Shown: positions 19,365-28,450, counted from the stretch's first letter. The stretch: 64,000 nt of DNA from Paraburkholderia sprentiae WSM5005 (GCF_001865575.2 NZ_CP017561.2:1178001-1242000); one strand, 5' to 3'. Notes: generated by a model not told the origin, from the letters alone. Numbers and translations: made by a program.

Positions 19365-20525
19365 TCAGAACTGGTGCCGCAGGCCTGCTATAACAGCCAC
19401 TTGCGTGCCCGTCGAAGACGGCGACAGCGTGTTGAGCATCGCATGCGACAGCACGGAATCCGCAGGCGCGCCATGCACGTTCTGATACACGCCTTCAACA
19501 TAGAAGTCGGTGCGCTTGCTGAGTGCGTAATCGGTTTGCAGCATGGCCGTATTCCATCCCGGCGACGAGCCGTTATACGCGCCATGCGTGAACGTGTACG
19601 CACCCGATACGCTCAACGCCGGCGTGAACGCATACTTCGCGTTCACTTCATAGTTGTCGAGGCGCAGGGAACCGGCGAGGGTGCCGGCAGTGCTGTCGTT
19701 CGCGCCGAGATAGCTGCCCGTGCCGAACGAGAATACGCCCGCCACGTTGTCGATCTGCGTATGGCTCCAGACCAGCCCGACAGTGGCCGCCCCGAAGGTG
19801 TAGTTGCCGCCGAGCGACCAGATACGCTGGCGTTCCGCGATGAAGTTCGCGCTCGTATCGGCCGTGGTCACCGCGCCGCTGCCGTTGCCTGCGTTGTTCA
19901 GTTGCAGGTAGCCGGCGGCGAGATTCAGCGGGCCTTGCGCATAGGACAGGCCGAAGCCGTATGAGCGATTGTTCGCGAAGTTGCCGGCCTTGTTGCTGAA
20001 CGAGTACATCGTTTCGAACGTGACGCCGCGGTAGACCGGGCTCGCGTACTTGACCGAGTTATTGACGACGACCGAATTCGCAGCAAGGTTGTCGTTATCG
20101 AACGGATGTGCAGCGATGCTGCCGCCCCACGTGTTGAACCCGGCCGTGAGCGGTCCGACGGCGTCGTTCATCACGTCGAACTGGCGACCGAATGTCAACG
20201 TGCCGTACGGATCGCTTTGCAATCCCACCCATGCCTGCGAACCGAACGCGCTACCTGAGAAAGCCTGCGCGCCGTTGTTCAGCAGGAAGCCTTGCTCCAG
20301 TTTGAAGATCGTGTGCAAGCCCGCACCCAGATCTTCCGAACCCTTGAGGCCGAACACCGTGTTCTGCGTCGAACTGGTGGCCATTTGCCAGGCGCTGTGA
20401 CCAGTCTGGTTGTTCGTATAGACGATGCCTGTATCGATGAGACCGTACAGGGTCACGCTGCTTTGGGCATGTGCCGATACTGCAAATGCTGCGGATAGCG
20501 TGAGTGTCAGTAAAGATTTTTTCAT
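19365..20525 (-). CDS. Gram-negative porin
   Basis: A 386-residue outer-membrane trimeric porin of the Burkholderia OpcP/OmpC-like type. It has a signal peptide with cleavage after SAHA-Q, then SSVTLYGLIDTGIVY, the first beta strand typical of this family. Glycine-rich amphipathic strands follow throughout, and the protein ends in the terminal Phe (HQF) needed for BAM-dependent insertion. It should allow diffusion of small hydrophilic solutes; specificity cannot be read. It is a single gene. Confidence 0.93.
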   Translation of the reverse strand: MKKSLLTLTLSAAFAVSAHAQSSVTLYGLIDTGIVYTNNQTGHSAWQMATSSTQNTVFGLKGSEDLGAGLHTIFKLEQGFLLNNGAQAFSGSAFGSQAWVGLQSDPYGTLTFGRQFDVMNDAVGPLTAGFNTWGGSIAAHPFDNDNLAANSVVVNNSVKYASPVYRGVTFETMYSFSNKAGNFANNRSYGFGLSYAQGPLNLAAGYLQLNNAGNGSGAVTTADTSANFIAERQRIWSLGGNYTFGAATVGLVWSHTQIDNVAGVFSFGTGSYLGANDSTAGTLAGSLRLDNYEVNAKYAFTPALSVSGAYTFTHGAYNGSSPGWNTAMLQTDYALSKRTDFYVEGVYQNVHGAPADSVLSHAMLNTLSPSSTGTQVAVIAGLRHQF

Positions 20526-21170
20526 AGTTATTCGCCGTGATTTAGCCGAAACCGCGAAAATAATTGCCTTGGCCAGCAGTGTCAGCCGTCAACCCCGCTG
20601 CGCCTGGTCCCAGATGTCGGGACGAGGAACAGATGCAAGTGATATGCCACCCGAGGACCTCGACTCATCCTGGGGCCGTCCCGCGGCCCATAGACGCCAG
20701 AAAGGTCGGGCCCACCGCCGTTCGCCGCATGAGGTGGCCGCAACACCCACTGACGGGGCGCCCAAAGTGGACAAAAGTGCACTGGAGTCGGGCGTGCCAT
20801 CGGGCCTCTTGCCTAGCCAAGGTGCAGCCGACGAAGCGATGCACGCCGCCTCGCTGCCATCTCCGGTACGTCGCTCGCGAACGGCGAGCGCAGCGGCTGG
20901 CCTCTGTCGAACGGTGCGACGCGCGGCGACCGCTCGGCTGGATATCGCTCAACGGTGCCAGCCGCGATATGCGAGGTGCGACCGAGCCCAGCGGGGCGCC
21001 GCACCCTAGGCCGCGTTTTCGAGTTTGCATCTGAAGACAAAACAACAGCGTCGGCAGCCATCATTCGGCTTGCTAACTGGATGCCTGTCGATTTGGCGAA
21101 TCTGGAACCGAGTTGTGCGCCGGCCCATTGGGGGATGGTGTAAGGCGTCGGGTAGTAGAAAAGCGCGCTT
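20526..21170. other. Porin upstream region and rearranged DNA
   Basis: The first about 60 bases hold the porin leader. The rest carries overlapping short ORFs on both strands without ribosome sites or recognisable domains, and looks like degraded sequence leading into the MCP and hydrolase fragments. Confidence 0.5.
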
Positions 21171-21308
21171 GACCAGGTTCGCGACCACGGCGAAACCTCT
21201 GCCTGCGTTCCCGGCGCGGGCGGCCTCGATCAGCGCGTTGAGTGCGAGAAATGTGGTTTCCCTGTTAATGTCGTTGATGTCCGAAATCTTGCCGGTGGCG
21301 AGGCGTTT
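21171..21308 (-). pseudogene. Fragment of a methyl-accepting chemotaxis protein
   Basis: About 46 codons match the conserved signalling tip of MCPs ([20 protein letters not shown] and FAVVANLV), the same region as [19 protein letters not shown] in the intact MCP at 15589-17316. Both ends run into unrelated sequence, and even the fragment has non-consensus residues. It is a remnant of a different MCP gene, not a copy of the intact one, since the residues differ. Confidence 0.75.
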
Positions 21309-21344
21309 CACCTCTGCGTCAGATCGACGATGGCTTGCGGGTTT

Positions 21345-21515
21345 GAAGGACACGACCGCGATCGGCAAGGATGCGGCGCCCCCCGAAGTGCGCGCGAAGC
21401 TCGGCCATTACCCGTCGAGTTCGCGGGGCTCGGTCACGCGCCGCAGATGCAGGATCCGAACGCGTTTCACAAGGCGCTGCTCGACGGACTGGCGGCGGTG
21501 CCGGCGAACCGCTGA
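21345..21515 (+). pseudogene. 3' fragment of a second alpha/beta hydrolase gene
   Basis: The sequence is closely similar to the last about 215 bases of the hydrolase gene at 13411-14481, beginning at the KDT(S/T)A codons and ending at the same AANR-type terminus (ccggcgaac...TGA). A 46-base deletion, compared with the intact copy, joins the HYP codons to the EFAGLGHAPQ codons and shifts the frame. The remaining bases differ at roughly one in eight positions, so this is a diverged paralogue or strain variant rather than a recent copy. Confidence 0.8.
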
Positions 21516-21578
21516 TGGTGCCCTCGAGCTGAGACGCGGGGCCGCTGCGTCCGGCGTGGTCCAACCCGGTGCAAAAAC

Positions 21579-21609
21579 AAGGGCGGCTCGCGATGAGCCG
21601 CCCTTTTTT
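21579..21609. terminator. Strong bidirectional terminator
   Basis: An 11-bp perfect stem (AAGGGCGGCTC / GAGCCGCCCTT) with a GCGAT loop is followed by a T-run on the plus strand and by TTGTTTTT on the minus strand. It lies between the hydrolase fragment and the convergent LLM oxidoreductase. The intact hydrolase gene at 14481 has no such terminator. Confidence 0.88.
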
Positions 21610-21647
21610 CGTGCGTTGCGGTGTGCGCCGATCGGTTCGCGAACCGC

Positions 21648-22643
21648 TTATTTGCCCGCCGCCAATTCATCGCGCACCTCGGCGCCGATCTCGAACGAGC
21701 GCAGCCGCGCTTCGTGATCGTAGATCTGCGCAGTGAGCATCAACTCGTTCGCGCCAGTCTGCTCGATGATCGATTGCAGGCCTTCGCGGATTGCGTCGCG
21801 ATCGCCGAGCACCGTGCAGGCGAGCGCGCGTGCGACGTTGTTCAGCTCCATCTCCGACGCATCGAGCCGCGCGACCGGCGGCTGCAACTGCCCCGGCGTG
21901 CCGCGCCGCAGATTGATGAACTGCTGCTGCAGCGACGTAAAGAGCCGCGCGGCTTCGTCGTTCGTGTCGGCGGCGAACAGATTGACGCCGACCATCGCGT
22001 AGGGTAGCGCTAGCGTCGCCGACGGCCGGAACTGCGAGCGATACACCTGCAGCGCGGTCATCATGTAGTCGGGCGCGAAGTGCGACGCGAACGCGAACGG
22101 CAGCCCGAGCGCCGCGGCCAGTTGGGCGCTATACAGCGACGAGCCGAGCAGCCACAGCGGCACGTTCAGGCCCGCGCCCGGCACCGCGCGAATGCGCTGG
22201 CCCTCGACCGGCTCGGCGAAGTAACGCTGCAATTCGACGACGTCGTCGGGGAAGGTTTCGGCGCTCGCCTGCAGATCGCGGCGCAGCGCGCGGGCCGTGG
22301 TCTGGTCGGTGCCGGGCGCGCGGCCGAGGCCGAGATCGATCCGCCCCGGATACAGCGACGCGAGCGTGCCGAACTGTTCGGCGATCACGAGCGGCGCATG
22401 GTTCGGCAGCATGATGCCGCCGGAGCCGACCCGAATCTTCCTGGTGCCGCCGGCCACGTAGCCGATCACGACCGAGGTCGCCGCGCTTGCGATGCCGGTC
22501 ATGTTGTGATGCTCGGCGAGCCAGTAGCGCTTGTAGTTCAGCTTTTCCGCGTGCTGCGCGAGCGATAGCGTGTTCCTGAACGCGTCAGCGGGCGTGGCGC
22601 CCGCGGTGACCGGCGAAAGATCGAGAACCGAAAAGGGGATCAT
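21648..22643 (-). CDS. LLM-class flavin-dependent oxidoreductase
   Basis: A 331-residue luciferase-like monooxygenase (TIM-barrel, FMN-dependent, two-component type) probably using reduced flavin from a separate reductase. Typical segments are [29 protein letters not shown] and [17 protein letters not shown]. The single-domain length is that of the YhbW/MsnO8-like branch. The substrate is unknown. It is a single gene, convergent with the hydrolase fragment and sharing its terminator. Confidence 0.92.
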   Translation of the reverse strand: MIPFSVLDLSPVTAGATPADAFRNTLSLAQHAEKLNYKRYWLAEHHNMTGIASAATSVVIGYVAGGTRKIRVGSGGIMLPNHAPLVIAEQFGTLASLYPGRIDLGLGRAPGTDQTTARALRRDLQASAETFPDDVVELQRYFAEPVEGQRIRAVPGAGLNVPLWLLGSSLYSAQLAAALGLPFAFASHFAPDYMMTALQVYRSQFRPSATLALPYAMVGVNLFAADTNDEAARLFTSLQQQFINLRRGTPGQLQPPVARLDASEMELNNVARALACTVLGDRDAIREGLQSIIEQTGANELMLTAQIYDHEARLRSFEIGAEVRDELAAGK

Positions 22644-22970
22644 TGTCTTGGATGGCTAGAGGCGGCGCTTTCGCGCGATGCGGCATTGTGGCAAAGCGGC
22701 GGTTTTTCTGCTGGCGGCGCGGCGATGTCCATGCCGGCCGAAGGGTCGGCAAGAGCCGACGCGGCGCGATACGTGGTGCGCTACGTGGCGCGGAAATTGC
22801 GCGTGCATCGGGTGTTGGCGCGGCGGTGCTTCGCATTCGCAGTGCGCCCGAATAAGCAATCCAGCGAGTGATCGTGCGCCGATCGGAATTCGAGTGTACG
22901 GTTAAGTATGGGTGCGGTGACGCGACCCGTTGCCGGAAACCTGGAATGTAGCGAAGGAGTTTTGGATCCC

Positions 22971-24569
22971 ATGAATGTCGTCAAAGAGTTTCGTACCCGG
23001 TCATTCCGAGACGTGTGCCACGCATTGCTCGACCGAGAAGAGATCGCGCTCATCGACGTGCGTGAGGAAGATCCGCACGCGCGCAGTCATCCGTTGTTCG
23101 CGGCCAATCTGCCGCTATCGCGGCTCGAACTCGACGCACCGCTGCGGCTGCCGCGCCCGGCCGTGCCGATCGTCGTATTCGATGCCGGCGAAGGTCTCGC
23201 GACGCGTGCCGCCGAGCGACTCGCCGAACTCGGTTATACGAACGTCGCATTGCTCGAGGGCGGGCTGCAAGGCTGGCGCGAAGCAGGCGGCGAATTGTTC
23301 AGAGACGTCAACGTGCCGAGCAAGGCGTTCGGCGAACTGGTCGAAAGCGTGCGTCACACGCCGTCGCTGTCCGCGCAGCAGGTGCAGGCGCTGCTCGATC
23401 AGGAGGCCAATATCGTGGTGCTCGACGCACGCCGCTTCGAGGAGTTTCAGACCATGAACATCCCCGGCAGCATCAGCGTGCCCGGCGCGGAGCTGGTGCT
23501 GCGCGCCCGGCAGTTGGCGCCGGATCCGGCCACGCGCATCATCGTCAATTGCGCGGGGCGCACGCGCAGCATCATCGGCGCGCAGTCGCTGATCAACGCC
23601 GGCGTGCCGAATCCGGTGGCCGCGCTGCGCAATGGCACGATGGGCTGGACGCTCGCCGGGCAGCCGCTCGCGCATGGCAGCGCGCGGCGCATCGAAGGCG
23701 CGGTCGACGACGTCTCCCGTCTCGCCGCCGCCGACGGCGCGCGCACGGTCGCCGACCGGGCGCGCGTGCGCCGTACGTCGCGCGACGAAGCGCGCCGCTG
23801 GGCCGACGAAGCGGTGCGCACCGTGTATCGCTTCGACGTGCGCACGCCCGACGAATACGAGGCGGGCCACGTGCCCGGTTTTCGCAGCGCGCCGGGCGGC
23901 CAGCTCGTGCAGGAAACCGACCTGTTCGTGACGGTGCGCGGCGCGCGCGTGATCCTTGCGGACAGCGACGGCGTGCGCGCCAACATGAGCGCATCGTGGC
24001 TCGCGCAGATGAACGTCGAGGTGTACGTGGTCGATGGCCTGACGGCGGCCGATTTCGCCGAGAAGGGCACGCCGCCCGCGCGCAATGCGGTCACGCCGCC
24101 CGACGTCGACGAGATCGGTCCGGCGGAGCTCGTCGCGCTGCTGCAGTCGCACGGTACCGTCGTGCTCGATTTCACGAGCAGCGCGAACTATCTGACCCGG
24201 CACATTCCGGGCGCGTGGTTCGTGATCCGCAGCCAGCTCGCCGACGCGCTGCGCACGCTGCCCGACGCGAAGCGCTATGTGCTCACGTGCGGCAGCGACG
24301 CGCTCGCGCGCTTCGTCGCGCCGGAGCTCGCCGCGGCGACCGGGCGGCCGGTGCAGGTGCTGCGCGGCGGCACGAATGCGTGGATCGACGCGGGCTTGCC
24401 GGTGGAGTCGGGCGGCATGCGGATGGCGTCGCCGCGCATCGATCGATATCAACGGCCGTATGACGGCGCGGAGAACGCACGCGAAGCAATGAGCGCGTAT
24501 CTGGAGTGGGAGCATGGGCTCGTCGCGCAACTGGCGCGCGACGGCACGCATGGCTTTCGGGTGATCTGA
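22971..24569 (+). CDS. Four-domain rhodanese-type sulfurtransferase
   Basis: The ATG at 22971 is preceded by GAAGGAG and gives a 532-residue protein made of four consecutive rhodanese domains (about residues 1-115, 120-240, 255-375 and 385-495). Only the second (C194 in VNCAGR) and fourth (C440 in LTCGS) keep the loop cysteine that carries the persulfide; the first and third have Asp-containing loops (FDAGEG, ADSDG) and should be inactive. Such proteins move sulfane sulfur from thiosulfate or persulfides. Related multi-domain rhodaneses often stand next to cysteine dioxygenase, which is not seen here. Confidence 0.9.
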   Translation: MNVVKEFRTRSFRDVCHALLDREEIALIDVREEDPHARSHPLFAANLPLSRLELDAPLRLPRPAVPIVVFDAGEGLATRAAERLAELGYTNVALLEGGLQGWREAGGELFRDVNVPSKAFGELVESVRHTPSLSAQQVQALLDQEANIVVLDARRFEEFQTMNIPGSISVPGAELVLRARQLAPDPATRIIVNCAGRTRSIIGAQSLINAGVPNPVAALRNGTMGWTLAGQPLAHGSARRIEGAVDDVSRLAAADGARTVADRARVRRTSRDEARRWADEAVRTVYRFDVRTPDEYEAGHVPGFRSAPGGQLVQETDLFVTVRGARVILADSDGVRANMSASWLAQMNVEVYVVDGLTAADFAEKGTPPARNAVTPPDVDEIGPAELVALLQSHGTVVLDFTSSANYLTRHIPGAWFVIRSQLADALRTLPDAKRYVLTCGSDALARFVAPELAAATGRPVQVLRGGTNAWIDAGLPVESGGMRMASPRIDRYQRPYDGAENAREAMSAYLEWEHGLVAQLARDGTHGFRVI

Positions 24570-25086
24570 TCGGATGGCGATCCCGCGAGCCCCTCGCGTC
24601 GCGCGAATCTTCTGCCGATTCCGTGTAAACGCGCTCTCGTCGAAAGCCTCCAATGCGTTTAGATTAGGGGCATCTGGAAGGCTTATCGAGGGACCAGGGC
24701 GGCCATAAAAGGCAGCGGTTTGTCATTCGGCGATGGCGCAAGGTGAGTAGCCAAGGTTGCTCATCGCTTCGTCTGGAGCAGGCCGCTGCGCGTCGTCCGC
24801 GGTGCTTCGCGCAAGGCGGCTAACGAGCCGCCGTCACTTCCGGTTGATCGCATCGACCGACATGGCGACGCTGTTTACAGCGTCGCCTTTTTGCTTCTGG
24901 CATGCCCACCTCAGTTGATCCTCAGGCACTCTTTTAGCGCTGCGCGCGACACGTTGCGTGCGTAGCCGCACTCGTCGCGCCCGCGTCGCTCGCGGTTTTC
25001 TCCGTGCACGGTTATGCTTGTAGTACACACTACACACCGGCCCTGCGCGGCGACGGCAAATCCCGCGCATCCGGACAGGAACCGAT
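24570..25086. other. Intergenic region with an orphan terminator
   Basis: About 520 bases between two plus-strand genes. There is no convincing ORF. A terminator sits at 24864-24892, almost 300 bases after the rhodanese stop; the sequence between could be a long 3' tail or an independent small transcript. Confidence 0.5.
24864..24892 (+). terminator. Rho-independent terminator
   Basis: GGCGACGCTG and CAGCGTCGCC pair perfectly over 10 bp around a TTTA loop and are followed by five T. It works only in the plus direction. It separates the rhodanese unit from the lipoprotein gene. Confidence 0.88.
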
Positions 25087-25638
25087 GTGAGCCTCAAACC
25101 GCTGAGCGCGGCGCTGCTGATGGCGTGCGTTGCGCTGACCGGCTGCGACCAACAGCAGAGCGATCAAGCCGTGCAAAAACTCAAGGACTTTTTCAACGCG
25201 GTCAAACCCGACGCGTTGCTGCTCAAGGACATGACGCCGGGCGTCACAACCGAAGCGCAGATCCTCGCGCAGATGGGCAAGCCCGAAACCGCGCGCACCT
25301 TCACCGACGGCTCGAAGCGCTTCGAATATCCGCGTGGCCCGCAAGGCCTGAACACGTACATGGTCGACGTCGACCGCGACGGCAAGCTGCAAGCGATCAC
25401 GCAGGTACTGACCGCGGCCAACTTCGCGAAGATCCGCGCCGGCATGACCGAAGACGAGGTGCGGCGCTTGCTCGGCAAGCCTGGAGAGATCGCGGTATTT
25501 CCGCTGAAGCCCGAAACCGTGTGGAGCTGGAAATGGCGCGAGGGCGGGGTGACCGAAGAAGGCATCTTCAACGTTCACTTCGACCGGAGCCAGAGGGTGT
25601 ACACCACGTCACGCTCGGACGTGATTCGAGGGCGATAG
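25087..25638 (+). CDS. SmpA/OmlA (BamE-like) lipoprotein with two repeats
   Basis: Starts at a GTG. The 183-residue product has a lipoprotein signal peptide with lipobox LTGC (C20), so it is lipidated and exported. Two SmpA/OmlA-type repeats follow: one around TPGVTTEAQILAQMGKPE and one around RAGMTEDEVRRLLGKPGE, both with the GMT..V...LGKP pattern of BamE. The tandem arrangement differs from BamE itself, which has one such domain, so it is better called a BamE-like outer-membrane lipoprotein than BamE. The patatin gene follows 71 bases later. Confidence 0.85.
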   Translation: MSLKPLSAALLMACVALTGCDQQQSDQAVQKLKDFFNAVKPDALLLKDMTPGVTTEAQILAQMGKPETARTFTDGSKRFEYPRGPQGLNTYMVDVDRDGKLQAITQVLTAANFAKIRAGMTEDEVRRLLGKPGEIAVFPLKPETVWSWKWREGGVTEEGIFNVHFDRSQRVYTTSRSDVIRGR

Positions 25639-25709
25639 GCGGGGAAAAGTCGGCCAGAAGATGGCCGGATAAGCGGGCCGCACAAGCTGGCCGAAAAAGC
25701 GGGGTAAGC

Positions 25710-26663
25710 ATGATACGTCGACGTCGATACAGCCGGATCGGGCTGGTGCTGGGGGGCGGCGCCGCGCGCGGCTGGGCGCATATCGGCGCGATTCGCGCGC
25801 TGCAAGACGCTGGCATCAAGCCCGACGTCGTGTGCGGCACGTCGATCGGCGCGCTGGTCGGTGCGGTCTATGCGAACGGCGACCTCGACTGGCTCGAGGA
25901 GTGGGTGTCGCGTCTTACGTGGCAGACCGTGGTGCGGCTGCTCGATCTGCGCATCTCGGGCGGCCTGCTGGGCGGGCGCAAGGTGATCCAGCTGTTCGCC
26001 GACAAATTCGCCGGCAGCTCGATCGCGCAATTGCAGATGCCGTTCGCGGCGGTCGCGACCGAACTCGACACGGGCCGCGAAATCTGGCTCCAGGACGGCA
26101 GCACGATCGACTCGGTGCGCGCGTCGATTGCGATTCCGGGCATTTTCACGCCGGTATGGCACAACGGCGTGTGGCTCGTCGACGGCGGGCTCAGCAACCC
26201 GGTGCCGGTGTCGGTCGCGCGTGGCATGCGCGCCGACTGCGTGATCGCGATCGATCTGAACAACGACATCCTCAACGGCCGCGACTTCGGCGGTGCGGTC
26301 ATCGAAACGCCCGCGCTCGATCCCACCGCGCCGCCGCCCGTGGCGTTGCGCCGCAACGGCAAGCCGTGGCCGCGCTGGCTCGCGCCGGCCGAAGCGAGCG
26401 CGACCGACGACGTGCGCGTGCCGCCCAAGCCAAGCGCGCACGTGCCGTCGATGTTGAGTTCGATCGCGCAAAGCATCGACATCATGCAGGTGCGCATCAC
26501 GCGCAGCCGGCTGGCCGGCGAGCCGGCCGATATCCTGATCCAGCCGCGTCTCGGCGGCATGGGCATCTTCGATTTTCATCGCGCGGCACCAGCCATCGCG
26601 GAAGGGCGCGACGCGGTCGAGCAGATGCTGCCGGCGATTCGTGCGCGGCTCGGGATCGACTGA
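25710..26663 (+). CDS. Patatin-like phospholipase (RssA-like)
   Basis: A 317-residue patatin-domain serine hydrolase. The oxyanion-hole loop GGGAARG is at 15-21, the nucleophile S45 in GTSIG, and the catalytic dyad Asp D158 in DGGLSNP. There is no signal peptide, so it should act in the cytosol or on the inner leaflet, releasing fatty acids from phospholipids or lysophospholipids. The ATG at 25710 is right for the family. It is probably co-transcribed with the lipoprotein upstream. Confidence 0.92.
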   Translation: MIRRRRYSRIGLVLGGGAARGWAHIGAIRALQDAGIKPDVVCGTSIGALVGAVYANGDLDWLEEWVSRLTWQTVVRLLDLRISGGLLGGRKVIQLFADKFAGSSIAQLQMPFAAVATELDTGREIWLQDGSTIDSVRASIAIPGIFTPVWHNGVWLVDGGLSNPVPVSVARGMRADCVIAIDLNNDILNGRDFGGAVIETPALDPTAPPPVALRRNGKPWPRWLAPAEASATDDVRVPPKPSAHVPSMLSSIAQSIDIMQVRITRSRLAGEPADILIQPRLGGMGIFDFHRAAPAIAEGRDAVEQMLPAIRARLGID

Positions 26664-26700
26664 ACGCGCGTGGTTCGGCATCGGCGCCGGCGCGGCCGCG

Positions 26701-27981
26701 CTAATGCAGCAGCGCCGCGAGTTCGGGCGGAGCGCCTTCGAATGCGAACGGATTCAGGAACTGGCGCCGCCACATCAGGCCGCGATCGATCTCGCTCAAC
26801 TGCGCATCGGTGCAGACCGCGTCCCAGTGCGCCAGAATGACCTCGATTTGCTGTCGCGCGATGGCCACCGCTTCATCGCGCGACAGCAGAAAGAATGGCG
26901 CCGCTCGCAGACACGTGTCGATGCGGCTGAAGCGATCGTCGCCGACGACCAGCATCGCCTGGGTCGCTTCGTTGCCGGCGCGTGCCTGCGGGCAGATGTC
27001 GTAGGCGGGCGTCAGCGTCAGCTCGCGGCCGTCCCAGTAAGCGGCGTGATTGCGGGCATGGTCGTCGGTATTGCCGCACAGCACGTTGAACAGCAGCCGC
27101 GCGAAAAGCTGCCTGAGCGTCGCGCCCGGGTTCGTGAAGCGATGGCGGATCAGCGTCGCGAATTCCTGGTAGCTCGCGTAGCGCGCCATCATCTCGTCGA
27201 GTTCGAACAGGGTTAGCGCCGACACCATCGCGCGGCGCTGCCAGCCTTGTGCGTCGCCGGTACGATCGAAGCGCTCGATCAGCAGCACGTCCTTGCCGCC
27301 GACATGCTCGAGCTTCACCGGCGCGGCATCGATGCCCACCAACGACGCGATGCGCATCGCAATGTATTCCGCCTTCACGACGCTGTAGACGTCGCTTTGC
27401 GACGAAAACTTCGCGATGAACTTGCGCTCGTGCGTGGTGATCATCGCCTTTGGGCGCGCGCCGCCGATCGAGCTGCCATGAAACAGCGCGCGTTCGAGGT
27501 CGGGGCTGAGCTTCACGCCGCGCTCGACACCCGACACCGCGTTTTGCAGATCGTCGAGCGACGCGCTCGCCGTTTCGCGCGGCGCATATTCGCTCGGCGA
27601 CAGCTGAAAGTCGAGCGCACCGATGCGGTCGGAGCCGGATTCGAGCAGATAGGTCATCTCGTCGAGCTCGCCGGTGTCGATCTGCGCGCCGCGCATGCCG
27701 AGCTTGCGATTGATGATCACGCGCCGGCCCCATGCATCGGGCGCCGCATCGCGGATGCAGCCGGGCATCGTGAGGCCGCTGAGCAGCGGTAAGGTGCCGC
27801 GCCGCAGCGGCAATTCGGGCACATAGAGCGGGATCGCGTCGTCGCGCGCGAGGTAGCTTTGGCCGTAGTTGAACAGCATCTGACCGCCGGCCGCCACGAG
27901 GCGCCCGGCGACCACCGGCTCGGTCGCGCCAGGCAGCCAGGTCCATACGAAGGCTTCGTTATAGGCGGACTTAGAAATCAT
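26701..27981 (-). CDS. HipA-type serine/threonine kinase toxin
   Basis: A 426-residue HipA-family protein. It has the N-terminal subdomain, then SSIGGARPKA (nucleotide-binding loop), IERFDR, and the catalytic segment GNTDDHARNH with D306 as the likely base and N311, followed by AYDICP, whose Asp should bind Mg2+. In E. coli HipA phosphorylates glutamyl-tRNA synthetase and causes dormancy; the target here is not known. It overlaps the antitoxin gene by 11 bases and is translated after it. All kinase motifs look intact. Confidence 0.88.
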   Translation of the reverse strand: MISKSAYNEAFVWTWLPGATEPVVAGRLVAAGGQMLFNYGQSYLARDDAIPLYVPELPLRRGTLPLLSGLTMPGCIRDAAPDAWGRRVIINRKLGMRGAQIDTGELDEMTYLLESGSDRIGALDFQLSPSEYAPRETASASLDDLQNAVSGVERGVKLSPDLERALFHGSSIGGARPKAMITTHERKFIAKFSSQSDVYSVVKAEYIAMRIASLVGIDAAPVKLEHVGGKDVLLIERFDRTGDAQGWQRRAMVSALTLFELDEMMARYASYQEFATLIRHRFTNPGATLRQLFARLLFNVLCGNTDDHARNHAAYWDGRELTLTPAYDICPQARAGNEATQAMLVVGDDRFSRIDTCLRAAPFFLLSRDEAVAIARQQIEVILAHWDAVCTDAQLSEIDRGLMWRRQFLNPFAFEGAPPELAALLH

Positions 27982-28309
27982 CCTTGGCTTCCGGGCGAGG
28001 CGCGCGCACCGCGCGCGGCAACAGCGTCAGCACGTCGGCGTTGGCGCGGATTGCGCTGCCGAGGGCGGACGTGTCGGCGTCGAACAGCCGCACACCGACC
28101 ACCGCCGCGGCTTCGAACACCGCGCCGATAGAGCAGCGCGGATCGCCTTTTTCTATCCGCTGCACGAGGCTGCGCGACAGCCCGGCGCGCTCGGCCAACT
28201 GCGCGGCGGTGATCCTGCGCTCGAGCCGCGCGCGACGGATCAGCTGGCCGAGCAGGCGGGCAGCGTCCAGACTGTAACGCGAGGCAGCGCGGGTAGCGGG
28301 AGTGGGCAT
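27971..28309 (-). CDS. HipB-type XRE-family antitoxin/repressor
   Basis: A 112-residue DNA-binding protein with a central XRE helix-turn-helix (ITAAQLAERAGLSRSLVQRIEKGD). It lies directly before and overlaps the hipA-like gene, the usual antitoxin-toxin order. It is somewhat longer than E. coli HipB (88 residues) with a basic tail. By analogy it should bind HipA and repress its own operon; the cluster of TGACTCA-containing repeats at 28325-28450, right upstream, is the likely operator. Confidence 0.85.
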   Translation of the reverse strand: MPTPATRAASRYSLDAARLLGQLIRRARLERRITAAQLAERAGLSRSLVQRIEKGDPRCSIGAVFEAAAVVGVRLFDADTSALGSAIRANADVLTLLPRAVRAPRPEAKDDF

Positions 28310-28324
28310 GGCAACGTGGGATGG

Positions 28325-28450
28325 CTCACCTGTGAGTCATATGACGCATTCGGGACTCACTTATGACTCATTATCGGACTTTTTGGGCCAAGACACAAAC
28401 AATGACTCATGAATGGGCCATAAACCGCTTTCGCGACTCATACATGAGTC
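28325..28450. promoter_or_regulatory. Operator-like cluster upstream of hipBA
   Basis: Six ACTCA/TGAGT half-sites occur in about 120 bases: TGAGT at 28333, ACTCA at 28355, 28366, 28405 and 28436, and TGAGT at 28445. The best pair is GACTCAT-N2-ATGAGTC (28435-28450), a perfect inverted repeat. A second, CTCAC-N2-GTGAG, is at 28325-28336, 16 bases from the antitoxin start. The density is far above chance and suggests cooperative autorepression by the HipB-like protein. Confidence 0.65.

Noticed and set aside
19308..19964. A 218-codon plus-strand ORF opposite the porin 3' end
   Set aside because: Arg-rich shadow frame; the porin on the other strand ends with the diagnostic C-terminal Phe.
23115..24653. 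A 512-codon minus-strand ORF opposite the rhodanese gene
   Set aside because: Arg/Ala/His-rich shadow frame, no ribosome site or domain; the plus strand has a full rhodanese protein.
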